From Virgibacillus senegalensis (lineage in GTDB: Bacteria > Bacillota > Bacilli > Bacillales > Amphibacillaceae), in assembly GCF_000821245.2 (NCBI RefSeq), contig NZ_LN611424.1:537557-601556 (forward strand): a DNA stretch of 64,000 nucleotides, written 5' to 3'. The translations under genes and the position numbers were made by a program. Below, piece by piece: positions 52,400 through 60,323 of this stretch. Within the stretch, counting starts at the first letter, position 1. Every line of letters starts with the position of its first letter. The notes under the pieces were generated by a model, which saw only the letters and a list, made by a program, of their open reading frames with translations, did no database searches and was not told where the DNA came from.

Positions 52400-53617
52400 G
52401 AAGATCAACTATTTGCGGAAGAAGATCAAGTACCCGTAAAAGATGATCAACTAACTTCGGAAGAAGATCAAGTACCCGGAAAAGAAGATCAACTCCCCCT
52501 GGAAGAAGATCAAGTACCCAGAAAAGAAGATCAACTAACTTCGGAAGAAGATCAAGTACCCGGAAAAGAAGATCAACTCCCTGCGGAAGAAGATCAAGTA
52601 CCCGGAAAAGAAGATCAACTCCCTGCGGAAGAAGATCAAGTACCCGGAAAAGAAGATCAACTCCCCCTGGAAGAAGATCAAGTACCCGGAAAAGAAGATC
52701 AACTCCTCCTGGAAGAAGATCAAGTACCTGTTAAAGAAGATCAACTAACTTCGGAAGAAGATCAAGTACCTGTTAAAGAAGATCAACTAACTTCGGAAGA
52801 AGATCAAGTACCCGGAAAAGAAGATCAACTCCCTGCGGAAGAAGATCAAGTACCCGGAAAAGAAGATCAACTCCCTGCGGAAGAAGATCAAGTACCCGGA
52901 AAAGAAGATCAACTCCCCCTGGAAGAAGATCAAGTACCCGGAAAAGAAGATCAACTCCTCCTGGAAGAAGATCAAGTACCTGTTAAAGAAGATCAACTAA
53001 CTTCGGAAGAAGATCAAGTACCTGTTAAAGAAGATCAACTAACTTCGGAAGAAGATCAAGTACCCGGAAAAGAAGATCAACTCCCTGCGGAAGAAGATCA
53101 AGTACCCGGAAAAGAAGATCAACTCCCTGCGGAAGAAGATCAAGTACCCGGAAAAGAAGATCAACTCCCCCTGGAAGAAGATCAAGTACCCGGAAAAGAA
53201 GATCAACTCCTCCTGGAAGAAGATCAAGTACCTGTTAAAGAAGATCAACTAACTTCGGAAGAAGATCAAGTACCTGTTAAAGAAGATCAACTAACTTCGG
53301 AAGAAGATCAAGTACCCGGAAAAGAAGATCAACTCCCTGCGGAAGAAGATCAAGTACCCGGAAAAGAAGATCAACTCCCTGCGGAAGAAGATCAAGTACC
53401 CGGAAAAGAAGATCAACTCCCCCTGGAAGAAGATCAAGTACCCGGAAAAGAAGATCAACTCCTCCTGGAAGAAGATCAAGTACCTGTTAAAGAAGATCAA
53501 CTAACTTCGGAAGAAGATCAAGTACCTGTTAAAGAAGATCAACTAACTTCGGAAGAAGATCAAGTACCCGGAAAAGAAGATCAACTCCTCCTGGAAGAAG
53601 ATCAACTACCTCCAAAA
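52400..53617. repeat. Tandem array of 58 repeats of 21 bp, with a 252-bp higher-order unit
   Basis: 1218 bp made of 58 in-phase 21-bp units. Nearly every unit starts GAAGATCAA and alternates between a GTACCCGGAAAA-type and a CTCCCTGCGGAA-type second half, giving a 42-bp pair. Four nearly identical 252-bp blocks (12 units each) lie at 52547-52798, 52799-53050, 53051-53302 and 53303-53554. Seven units precede and three follow. A + strand frame spans it (heptads like EDQVPGK-EDQLPAE), but it begins in the upstream terminator with no ribosome site, so I do not call a gene. Spacers are absent, so it is not CRISPR. Length variation between strains is expected. Confidence 0.95.
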
Positions 53618-53649
53618 AGAGCCGGGCTCCTGCAATGTACCTATTCAAG

Positions 53650-54594
53650 TCACTTAAAATATACTCTTTTATTCGCGTATCCGGAGACTTTTAAATTCTT
53701 ACTGAGAATTCTTTTTGCTAAATGCCGATTGATATGAAGAAACTTTTGGCATTGGTTATTGGTGATAGATGGATTGACGAGAAGCAGATAGTCGTTGAGT
53801 GCCTGCAGATGAGCATCTTTTGACTTACTAGAGCAGAAGGGGCAATACCAGTTGTTATACAATCGTTTCATTGAAAATTTTTTGCACTCTGGGCACTGCA
53901 CGCCTGTTCGAATATCCTTTTTGTTAATTCCTTTGAATAGATAGTCTTTGGCTGTGAGTTCTGTGTGCGAGGTAAGCAGGTGCTTGAATACTTTTTCGAT
54001 AGGAAATGAGGGGGAATGGGCATAATTATTTTTTAACTGATCGAGCCTTTCCGCCAAAAACTCTGAGTGGATAACTTTCTGTGAAACTTCTTCTTTATCA
54101 TTGTCGGCTTTGATAATCGTGCCAGGGTGGCTGATTACAATGAGGCTCTCTACTGGTAGAGAAGGAAGCTGGTGTTGTTGTAAGTATTCTTTCAGTTTTC
54201 TTCTCTGATTCTCCGCTTGTACCAGGGGCGACTGGAATCCTTCTTCTTTCCCGTCTGCGGTCCGGATTAATTGCTTAAAATGTTCATCAAAAACAAGCGT
54301 TCCGGTAAAGTTTTTCACTTCTAAAATAACTGCATAATTCTCCGTAATTAATAACGTATCAATCTGAAAATAATGTTGATAATGCGGGAGGCGTAAATCG
54401 TGAAATATGTAGAGGGGTTTTTGAGGGAGTAAGTTCAATTGGTAATCGACCTGTCGTTCACCGTGATACCCAGCCAACCTTTTGGCGTATTCCTCTTGTA
54501 TGAAGGAAAATCTGGGGTGATTCATAGAAAGACGTCTTATCAATGCTTCTAACACTTGTAACTTGCGGGGAATTTCTCTTTTTTTAACGATCAA
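53650..54594 (-). CDS. NERD-domain protein with C-terminal zinc ribbon
   Basis: 314 residues. The NERD (nuclease-related) domain spans about 35-155, with GYHGERQVDYQL, QIDTLLITENYAVILEVKNF (the Asp and Glu-x-Lys of the nuclease-like core) and LVQAENQRRKLKEYL. A zinc ribbon follows (CPECKK near 235 and CPFCSSK near 255), then a helical tail. NERD proteins are thought to process nucleic acid, but most are uncharacterised. TTG 54594 follows GGAAGGTG. It is alone on the minus strand, next to the 21-bp repeat array. Confidence 0.88.
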   Translation of the reverse strand: MIVKKREIPRKLQVLEALIRRLSMNHPRFSFIQEEYAKRLAGYHGERQVDYQLNLLPQKPLYIFHDLRLPHYQHYFQIDTLLITENYAVILEVKNFTGTLVFDEHFKQLIRTADGKEEGFQSPLVQAENQRRKLKEYLQQHQLPSLPVESLIVISHPGTIIKADNDKEEVSQKVIHSEFLAERLDQLKNNYAHSPSFPIEKVFKHLLTSHTELTAKDYLFKGINKKDIRTGVQCPECKKFSMKRLYNNWYCPFCSSKSKDAHLQALNDYLLLVNPSITNNQCQKFLHINRHLAKRILSKNLKVSGYANKRVYFK

Positions 54595-54704
54595 TAATCA
54601 TCACCTTCCTTTATATACATCTTTTCTACTTATGATTTGAAACTCCTTTTGTTGAACAAAAAAATTATCACATTTTGACAGCGTGGGGGATGTTCTTTAC
54701 AAAC

Positions 54705-54736
54705 AAACAACCAGGGCCTGTCCCTCGACAGGCCCC
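54705..54736 (-). terminator. Terminator of the DUF1540 gene
   Basis: On the minus strand GGGCCTGTC, loop GAGG, GACAGGCCC (54735-54714), then a T-rich stretch GGTTGTTTGTTTG. Confidence 0.8.
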
Positions 54737-54750
54737 TTACAAGAAGATGC

Positions 54751-54906
54751 TTAATGCTTTGGCTCGAAGGTTTGGCAGTCTGTTTCTTCTTGGTCCGATG
54801 CTTCTTTGCCAGTATGACTTACAACATAAATGGCATCGGCCGCACACTTATTACCGTGTGCCCAATATATACAGTTTTTCACTTCGCATAACACATCTTG
54901 AGCCAT
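54751..54906 (-). CDS. DUF1540 domain small cysteine-rich protein
   Basis: A 51-residue gene. ATG at 54906 has AGGAGG 8 nt upstream. The protein starts MAQDVLCEVKNCIYWAHGN, continues KCAADAIYVVSH, and ends TDCQTFEPKH. The pattern C-x4-C-x7-C and the final CQTFEP match DUF1540, where the cysteines are thought to bind metal. Function unknown. A terminator follows. Transcription is on the minus strand, as for the NERD gene. Confidence 0.88.
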   Translation of the reverse strand: MAQDVLCEVKNCIYWAHGNKCAADAIYVVSHTGKEASDQEETDCQTFEPKH

Positions 54907-54960
54907 CACTTACACCTCCTGTAAGAGTATCATTCCAAGTTTGCTTGTTAACATGTATGT

Positions 54961-55021
54961 GGGGGTCAGTCCCCCAACATAGTAATGCTGCGTCGTGGTA
55001 GTGTGTTGGGGGACTGTCCCC
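54961..55021. repeat. Long dyad repeat of the GGGACAGTCCC type
   Basis: GGGGGTCAGTCCCCCAACA (54961-54979) pairs imperfectly with TGTTGGGGGACTGTCCCC (55004-55021). The loop has CTGCGTC and GGTAG, as in the element at 31278-31343, so both arms and loop are related between the two copies. Confidence 0.75.
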
Positions 55022-55168
55022 AAATCCTGACCCCAAAAATCAAAAAAATTTTAAAAAAGTGGTTTAGCTGTTTTTAAGGCGGGTATATAAGGAGTAATTC
55101 CAACTCTATCCCTAGAGATCTGTCCCTGTAGTACAACTGAGTGTGCAGCAGCCCGCAATTGGGTTTAA

Positions 55169-55205
55169 ATAAAAAACAGATCGAGAATGCATCTCTCGAT
55201 CTGTC
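55169..55205 (-). terminator. Terminator of the first LysM-NlpC gene
   Basis: Minus strand ACAGATCGAGA, 7-nt loop, TCTCGATCTGT, then TTTTT (read from 55204 to 55169). Confidence 0.9.
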
Positions 55206-55229
55206 TGGATTCTTCAATGTTATATCGGC

Positions 55230-56039
55230 TTATAAGCTGCCGTAGCCTGCAAAATGACCTTTCCAGTAGGAGTTGCTTAGGCTTGTAAGCTGTACACCGC
55301 TTGAACTTGCGTGTACGAATTGGTTATTTCCTGCATAAATACCCATGTGAGAAATACCAGATTTATAGGTATTTTTGAAGAAAACTAAGTCTCCTGGTTG
55401 TGGGCTGCTGATCTTGGTTGATTGATTGTAGTATCCAGCGGCATTGGCACGGGAAACATTTTGACCAGCTTTATTGAATACATAATAGATAAAACCGCTG
55501 CAGTCAAATCCGCTCGGACTCGTTCCACCCCATGCATATGGAGTGCCGACGTGCTTCTTCGCTTCATTAACGAGAGCAGAACCGTTGCTTACTGTAGACG
55601 ATTTTACTTGTGTTTTCGGTGAAGAACTGGAAGTTCCGTTAATTTTCAAGGTTTGTCCCACAAAAATTAAATCAGAAGAAAGACTGTTCCATTTCTTCAG
55701 GCTGCTGACGGAAACACCGTATCTGACACCGATATGTGATAACGTATCTCCAGCTTTCACTTTATATGTAGTAGATGAACTGGAACTAGCTGTATTGTTG
55801 GAAGATGTAGTAGTAGATTTGTTAGAGTCCGTTTCAATTACCTGGCCAGGATAAATGATATGGCCGGAAATGCTGTTGATCGATTGTAAATTGGAAACGG
55901 ATGTGCCATATTTCTGCGAAATTCCCCAAAGGGTATCCCCAGATTTTACTGTGTACGAGGCGGCTTCAACGTTTGTTGTAAAAGCAGATGCGATAGCGAC
56001 AGTTGCTGCGAAAGACAATAATGTCTTTTTAGTCTTCAT
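55230..56039 (-). CDS. Secreted peptidoglycan endopeptidase: two LysM and NlpC/P60
   Basis: 269 residues. Signal peptide 1-26 (cleavage near VEAASY). Two LysM modules at about 27-70 and 93-135, each with YTVKSGDTLWGISQKYG-type sequence, are joined by Ser/Thr-rich linkers. An NlpC/P60 domain at about 155-269 has the catalytic Cys in [14 protein letters not shown], His in SGISHMGIYAG and a later His in FVHASSSG. It should cut D-Glu-meso-DAP bonds (LytF/CwlS-type D,L-endopeptidase) during cell separation. It is close in sequence to the next gene, probably a duplication. Confidence 0.94.
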   Translation of the reverse strand: MKTKKTLLSFAATVAIASAFTTNVEAASYTVKSGDTLWGISQKYGTSVSNLQSINSISGHIIYPGQVIETDSNKSTTTSSNNTASSSSSTTYKVKAGDTLSHIGVRYGVSVSSLKKWNSLSSDLIFVGQTLKINGTSSSSPKTQVKSSTVSNGSALVNEAKKHVGTPYAWGGTSPSGFDCSGFIYYVFNKAGQNVSRANAAGYYNQSTKISSPQPGDLVFFKNTYKSGISHMGIYAGNNQFVHASSSGVQLTSLSNSYWKGHFAGYGSL

Positions 56040-56254
56040 TCCTTCACTCCTCAGATGTTTTATGACTTTTCCAATATAGCATGAATTTGCCAGATTAATA
56101 GCTTTGTAATAGTTTTGTAATGTAACTTACAAAACCTTGTCATAGTAGGTCGAACTATATTCCTATGGGCTGGAATTGCAAGGTATAATTCAAAATATAC
56201 TAATAAATTTAATTCTGGTCATAAGAAGATCTAGGCGATGAAAGGAGTGTAGAA

Positions 56255-56295
56255 AAACAAAAAACTCTCAATCATCATTTTAGATTGAGAGTTTT
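56255..56295 (-). terminator. Terminator of the second LysM-NlpC gene
   Basis: Minus strand AAAACTCTCAATC, 9-nt loop, GATTGAGAGTTTT, continuing TTGTTTTT (56295 to 56255). Confidence 0.9.
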
Positions 56296-56301
56296 GCTAT
56301 A

Positions 56302-57360
56302 TTAATAAAACCGCTTAAATCCATCAAAGTGCTTTTTCCAATAAGAGTTATCTAAACTAGTCACTTTCACACCGCTTGATTCAGCTGAAATAAAACTGTT
56401 ATTCCCTACATAAATGCCGATGTGGGAAATACCTGCCCGATATGTACCTTCAAAGAACACCAAGTCACCGAGCTGCGGTTTATTGACATAGTAGGAACGG
56501 TTATAATATCCATCGGTAGAGTAGCGTCCAATGCTTTTACCCGCTTTATTATAAAGGTAATAGATAAATCCGCTGCAATCAAAACCGCTCGGTGAGGATC
56601 CTCCCCAAACATATCCGGTTCCTATGAAACTCTTCGCTTCATCGATCAATTTGGTAACATTGTAATCAACAGTCTCGGACTCTACTTTTGTATCAGGAGT
56701 ATCTTTTTTTGTTTCAGCTGATGAGTTGTTACCGCCATTCACTTTCAGCTTTTGTCCAACATAAATTAGGTCAGAGGACAATCCGTTCCACTTTTTCAGA
56801 TCGCTTACCGATACACCATACTTACTGGCAATTTTTCCGAGATAGTCACCAGAAACTACCTTGTATGTAGTAGTTTTCGTAGAACCAGAAGACGAATCTG
56901 TTTTTTTATTTGAGGTTCCCGTATTTCCCGAATCTGAGGTAGAACCAGAAGAAGACTTGGAGACAACAAACACATCGCCAGGATAGATCAACGTTGTCGA
57001 GAGATTGTTCCATTCCATTAGATCAGATAACGAAATGTTGTGCTGGGCGGCGATTTTGCTTAGTGAATCGCCAGATTTTACTGTGTATGTAGAAGACTTA
57101 GAAGACCATTGATTTGTATCCTTTTCTTCCTTTTTGGTAGAAGAGGATTTCCCGTCCACCTGTAAGACTTGGTTAGGGAATATGATATTGTTTTTTAGCT
57201 TGTTTACTGATTTCAAAGAATCGACAGAAGTATTATACTTTTGGGCAATGGACCAAAGCGAGTCACCTTTTTGGACCTTGTAGGAAGCAGCTTCAACTGT
57301 CATGCTGTAGGATGAAGCAATCACAGCTGTGGCAGTAATCGATAATAATGTCTTTTTCAT
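56302..57360 (-). CDS. Secreted peptidoglycan endopeptidase: three LysM and NlpC/P60
   Basis: 352 residues. Signal peptide 1-24 (cleavage near VEAASY). Three LysM modules at about 25-70, 92-135 and 165-208 ([51 protein letters not shown]). NlpC/P60 domain at about 235-352 with Cys in [14 protein letters not shown] and His in [11 protein letters not shown]; at the third catalytic position HASS is replaced by SAESSG, so the last His seems lost. That could reduce or alter activity. The GGGGGAAA site precedes the ATG. Paralogue of the gene after it on this strand, with one more LysM. Confidence 0.92.
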   Translation of the reverse strand: MKKTLLSITATAVIASSYSMTVEAASYKVQKGDSLWSIAQKYNTSVDSLKSVNKLKNNIIFPNQVLQVDGKSSSTKKEEKDTNQWSSKSSTYTVKSGDSLSKIAAQHNISLSDLMEWNNLSTTLIYPGDVFVVSKSSSGSTSDSGNTGTSNKKTDSSSGSTKTTTYKVVSGDYLGKIASKYGVSVSDLKKWNGLSSDLIYVGQKLKVNGGNNSSAETKKDTPDTKVESETVDYNVTKLIDEAKSFIGTGYVWGGSSPSGFDCSGFIYYLYNKAGKSIGRYSTDGYYNRSYYVNKPQLGDLVFFEGTYRAGISHIGIYVGNNSFISAESSGVKVTSLDNSYWKKHFDGFKRFY

Positions 57361-57551
57361 ACCAACTTTCCCCCTTATGTACCGTTCTTTTACAAGTTTT
57401 TCTAATAAAATTAGTATAGCATATAGGACGAAAGATTCTGTATTTGTAATAAAAATGTAATATTAATTATGCTTATACAGGGAGTAAACCTCTCTATATT
57501 TAATAGATTGACTTTTCCTGCAAAAACACTATGTCACCAATTGTTAAATTG

Positions 57552-57560
57552 TGTTATAAT
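57552..57560 (+). promoter_or_regulatory. Extended -10 promoter of the capsule operon
   Basis: TGTTATAAT, a perfect extended -10; TGTCAC at 57532-57537 is a partial -35 at 17 nt. The leader is about 50 nt. Confidence 0.6.
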
Positions 57561-57612
57561 TTCGAAGATGCTTACTAGCGTAGCAAAGTAGAATGTACCC
57601 GGGGGGAAAGGC

Positions 57613-58377
57613 ATGGAAGAAACTATTTCATTGAAGGAAATTTTTGAGGTAATCAAAAAGCGCCTGAAGTTAATTATAGTGTTAATTGTCGGAGCTGCTG
57701 TTTTGAGTACGATTATCAGCTATTTTATCATTACGCCAACTTATGAAGCCAGCTCACAGTTTATCGTTAACCAAAATACCAACAATAAGGAAGAATCTGT
57801 CGAAATAAACGAAATTCGTTCCAATGTTGAACTCATCAATACGTATAATGTGGTAATTAAAAGCCCGGCTATCTTAGAACAGGTCGCGGAAGAGTTGCAT
57901 TTGAACCTTACTGCTGGGCAGTTAAGTGAAAAAATACAAGTGTCGAGTGAACAAAATTCACAGGTGGTAAATGTGACAGCATCTGACATCAATCCAGAAA
58001 CTGCTGCATCGATTGCCAATACAACGGTGAATGTGTTTCAAGATCAGATTCCTGATTTAATGAACGTAGACAATGTGAAAATACTTTCAGAAGCCGATCT
58101 AACAGAAAACCCTTCACCGGTAAGTCCTAAACCAATGCTAAATATTGCCATTGCCATTGTGTTAGGCGGAATGGTCGGTGTAGGACTAGCATTCTTGCTG
58201 GAATATATGGATAACACGGTTAAAACAGAATCCGATGTCGAGAAGAAGTTGGAAATGCCGGTTCTAGGTGCTATCTCCCATATCAGTGAAGATGATATGA
58301 TATCTAATCAATTCGGCAATGCAGTTAATCCAAGGGGAAGGGGAGAGTTGAATGGCCAGACGAAAAAAACTGTCTAG
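57613..58377 (+). CDS. Wzz/CapA-like polysaccharide co-polymerase and tyrosine-kinase modulator
   Basis: 254 residues with two membrane segments (about 19-40 and 176-198) around an extracellular Wzz-type domain. The proline motif before the second segment is NPSPVSPKPMLNIA. In Gram-positives this protein activates the separate BY-kinase encoded by the next gene and sets polymer length (TkmA, EpsA, CapA). GGGGGGAAAGG precedes the ATG. It overlaps the kinase gene by 26 nt. Confidence 0.92.
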   Translation: MEETISLKEIFEVIKKRLKLIIVLIVGAAVLSTIISYFIITPTYEASSQFIVNQNTNNKEESVEINEIRSNVELINTYNVVIKSPAILEQVAEELHLNLTAGQLSEKIQVSSEQNSQVVNVTASDINPETAASIANTTVNVFQDQIPDLMNVDNVKILSEADLTENPSPVSPKPMLNIAIAIVLGGMVGVGLAFLLEYMDNTVKTESDVEKKLEMPVLGAISHISEDDMISNQFGNAVNPRGRGELNGQTKKTV

Positions 58378-59044
58378 AAGCAATATCCGTCACTTAATTA
58401 CAAAAATGAATCCCCGCTCGCCGATATCTGAACAATACCGAACCATCCGTACCAATCTTCAGTTTGCAGCTGTTGATGAAGAATTAAAAACGATGATGGT
58501 AACTTCTTCCGGACCATCGGAAGGTAAGTCATCAACGGTAGCGAATATGGCAATCGTTTTTGCACAGCAAGGAAAAAGTGTGCTTCTGATTGATGGAGAT
58601 ATGAGGAAGCCGACCCTTCATTATACGTTTCGGATGGACAATCGATTTGGTTTGAGTAATGTCCTTGTGGGCGAAAAATCACTGGGCGAGTCAGTAGTAC
58701 AAAGCGACGTACCCAACTTGGACTTGCTTTCTTGTGGACCAATTCCCCCTAATCCCTCAGAGCTTTTAGGGTCAAAGGCGATGGAAAGGATGCTGGAGGA
58801 AGCTTCCGGACGTTACGATTTAGTCATTTTTGATACCCCGCCTGTATTGGCAGTGACCGATGCACAAATCTTAGCGAATCTTTGTGATGGAGCATTAATG
58901 GTGGTACGCAGTAAGCAGACAGAGTACGAAGCTGCGCAAAAAGCAAAAGAACTTCTCCAGCCAGCTAAAGCCAAGCTTCTCGGAGTCGTACTGAATGATT
59001 TGGAACAGAAAAAAGGTCACTATTATTATTATGGAACAAACTAA
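58352..59044 (+). CDS. CpsD/CapB-type bacterial tyrosine kinase
   Basis: 230 residues. Walker A GPSEGKSS at 54-61, Walker A' LLIDGDMR at 78-85 and Walker B LVIFDTPP near 143-150. The autophosphorylated tyrosine cluster is at the C-terminus (HYYYYGTN, 223-230). It is activated by the co-polymerase encoded just before it and phosphorylates itself and targets such as Ugd, controlling capsule synthesis. GGGGAGAG ribosome site. A terminator follows, so the phosphatase gene has its own promoter. Confidence 0.95.
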   Translation: MARRKKLSRSNIRHLITKMNPRSPISEQYRTIRTNLQFAAVDEELKTMMVTSSGPSEGKSSTVANMAIVFAQQGKSVLLIDGDMRKPTLHYTFRMDNRFGLSNVLVGEKSLGESVVQSDVPNLDLLSCGPIPPNPSELLGSKAMERMLEEASGRYDLVIFDTPPVLAVTDAQILANLCDGALMVVRSKQTEYEAAQKAKELLQPAKAKLLGVVLNDLEQKKGHYYYYGTN

Positions 59045-59046
59045 TC

Positions 59047-59082
59047 AAAAGATTCTTCCTTTTTATAGGAAGAATCTTTTTG
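59047..59082 (+). terminator. Terminator after the tyrosine kinase gene
   Basis: AAAAGATTCTTCCT (59047-59060), 6-nt loop, AGGAAGAATCTTTT (59067-59080), T. A 14-bp perfect stem. Confidence 0.9.
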
Positions 59083-59189
59083 TAAAAAACGAATCGATAG
59101 ATAACTTTGCTAGGAAACCTTGTCAATTGAATTGCCAATGAAAGCAATTTCAATGTGCTTACTTGAAAAAATGTACTCATTCTACATGT

Positions 59190-59235
59190 TTCGACATGAT
59201 TTACTGTTCAAATTTTTGTAAAATCCTGCTATAAT
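59190..59235 (+). promoter_or_regulatory. Extended -10 promoter of the phosphatase gene with a partial Spo0A-like box
   Basis: TGCTATAAT (59227-59235), with TTCAAA (59207-59212) at 17 nt as the -35. TTCGACATG at 59190-59198 shares seven positions with a Spo0A box, too weak to rely on alone. Confidence 0.55.
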
Positions 59236-59284
59236 GACTAAGGCGGATAACCAAAAAAGTCCCAATTGCAGGGAGGTAAGCTTT

Positions 59285-60049
59285 TTGATTGATATACATT
59301 GTCATATCCTGCCGGGAATTGACGATGGGGCCAAGCATATGGAAGATAGTCTTGAAATGGCTCGAGAAGCTGTCGCTCAAGGTATTCATACCATTATTGC
59401 AACGCCTCATCATTTAAATGGCAGATACAATAACTATAAAACTGACATTCTAGGCTATGTAAGTCAATTGAATAATCGATTGCAGGATGAGAACATCCCT
59501 CTGACTGTATTGCCTGGACAAGAAACAAGAATAAATGGGAATATGGTAGACCATTTAGAACAGGGAGAGTTACTTCCTCTAAATGGCAAAGGCTATGTAT
59601 TTGTCGAACTACCATCTGATCATGTACCGCGTTATACCAAACAGCTGTTATTCGACCTTCAGGTTCAGGGTTTCAAGCCGATTATCGTCCACCCAGAAAG
59701 AAACCGGGAATTGATTAAAGATCCTGATCAGTTATACGAATTCGTGAAAAATGGAACGCTAACTCAAGTGACCGCAGCAAGTGTTGTCGGAAAATTCGGA
59801 AAAACTATTCGGAAATTCAGCCAGCAATTAATCGAGGCAAATTTAACGCACTTTATTTCATCGGACGCTCACAATACAACCAATCGGGGCTTTTGTATGC
59901 AGGAAGCCATAACCGAAATACAAACAATTTACGGAAGTTCCTTGGTTTACTACTTCATGGAAAACGCTCAATTGGTTGCAGAAGGCGAAGTGGTAGTCGG
60001 AGACGTACCGGAAAAAGTAAAGACAAAGAAATTCTTAGGACTATTTTAA
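59285..60049 (+). CDS. PHP-family tyrosine-protein phosphatase (YwqE/CpsB-like)
   Basis: 254 residues from TTG 59285, 8 nt after GGGAGG. An earlier in-frame TTG at 59234 lies on the -10. Metal motifs of the PHP fold: IDIHCHILPGIDDGA at the N-terminus, TPHH, PGQETR, HPERNRE and SSDAHN. It removes phosphate from BY-kinases and their targets, opposing the kinase gene upstream. It is followed by the candidate EAR RNA and galU. Confidence 0.94.
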   Translation: MIDIHCHILPGIDDGAKHMEDSLEMAREAVAQGIHTIIATPHHLNGRYNNYKTDILGYVSQLNNRLQDENIPLTVLPGQETRINGNMVDHLEQGELLPLNGKGYVFVELPSDHVPRYTKQLLFDLQVQGFKPIIVHPERNRELIKDPDQLYEFVKNGTLTQVTAASVVGKFGKTIRKFSQQLIEANLTHFISSDAHNTTNRGFCMQEAITEIQTIYGSSLVYYFMENAQLVAEGEVVVGDVPEKVKTKKFLGLF

Positions 60050-60060
60050 CGTAATGTATC

Positions 60061-60213
60061 ATTGGGTGATGCCTCCTTACCCTTATGAATGGAGACACTC
60101 GGTCATGCTGTGGGCGGGAAACCATTCTCAGCCTTAGACGCTTGTCGTCGCTAGTGTGATGTGAGGGTGGGTTAGATGCCCGTTTAATTTAATACCCCAA
60201 AGGATTACCCAAT
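60061..60213 (+). ncRNA. Candidate EAR (epsC-type) processive antitermination RNA
   Basis: A 153-nt structured-looking element closed by a 10-bp stem: ATTGGGTGAT (60061-60070) with ATTACCCAAT (60204-60213), one G-U pair. Inside are CTCC/GGAG and GACG/CGTC hairpins and a GC-rich GTGGGCGGGAAACC core, out of character with the AT-rich flanks. No frame is open. Its place in an EPS operon, after the regulatory genes and before sugar-nucleotide genes, is that of the EAR element of Bacillus eps operons, which lets RNA polymerase read through distal terminators. Assignment rests on structure and context; I could not run a covariance search. Confidence 0.6.
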
Positions 60214-60229
60214 AAACTTGGAATGATAG

Positions 60230-60279
60230 ATAACTAGTGAATGGGTGTTTAGCAAATTCCTCTTCACTAGTTATTTATT
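60230..60279 (+). terminator. Stem-loop before galU, possible internal terminator
   Basis: ATAACTAGTGAA (60230-60241) pairs perfectly with TTCACTAGTTAT (60263-60274) across a 21-nt loop, then TTATTG. It follows the candidate EAR RNA directly and could be a terminator that the RNA overrides. Confidence 0.5.
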
Positions 60280-60323
60280 GTGCTCATTTACTTACGAAAC
60301 ATAACAAACTGGGAGAGAGTAAC

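Larger units (their letters stand above)
54907..55229. other. Intergenic region between the DUF1540 and LysM-NlpC genes
   Basis: 323 nt. It contains the ribosome site of the DUF1540 gene, a long dyad repeat (54961-55021) and the terminator of the downstream minus-strand gene (55169-55205). Nothing else is recognised. Confidence 0.6.

Noticed and set aside
52400..53617. Possible CRISPR array
   Set aside because: The units are contiguous direct repeats with no unique spacers, and no cas genes are present.
52352..53737. 461-codon open frame on the + strand across the 21-bp repeats
   Set aside because: It starts inside a terminator with no ribosome site. It is open only because the unit length is a multiple of three, and other frames of the array are open too.
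54675..55001. 108-codon + strand frame
   Set aside because: It is the antisense shadow of the DUF1540 gene and runs through the palindromic repeat.
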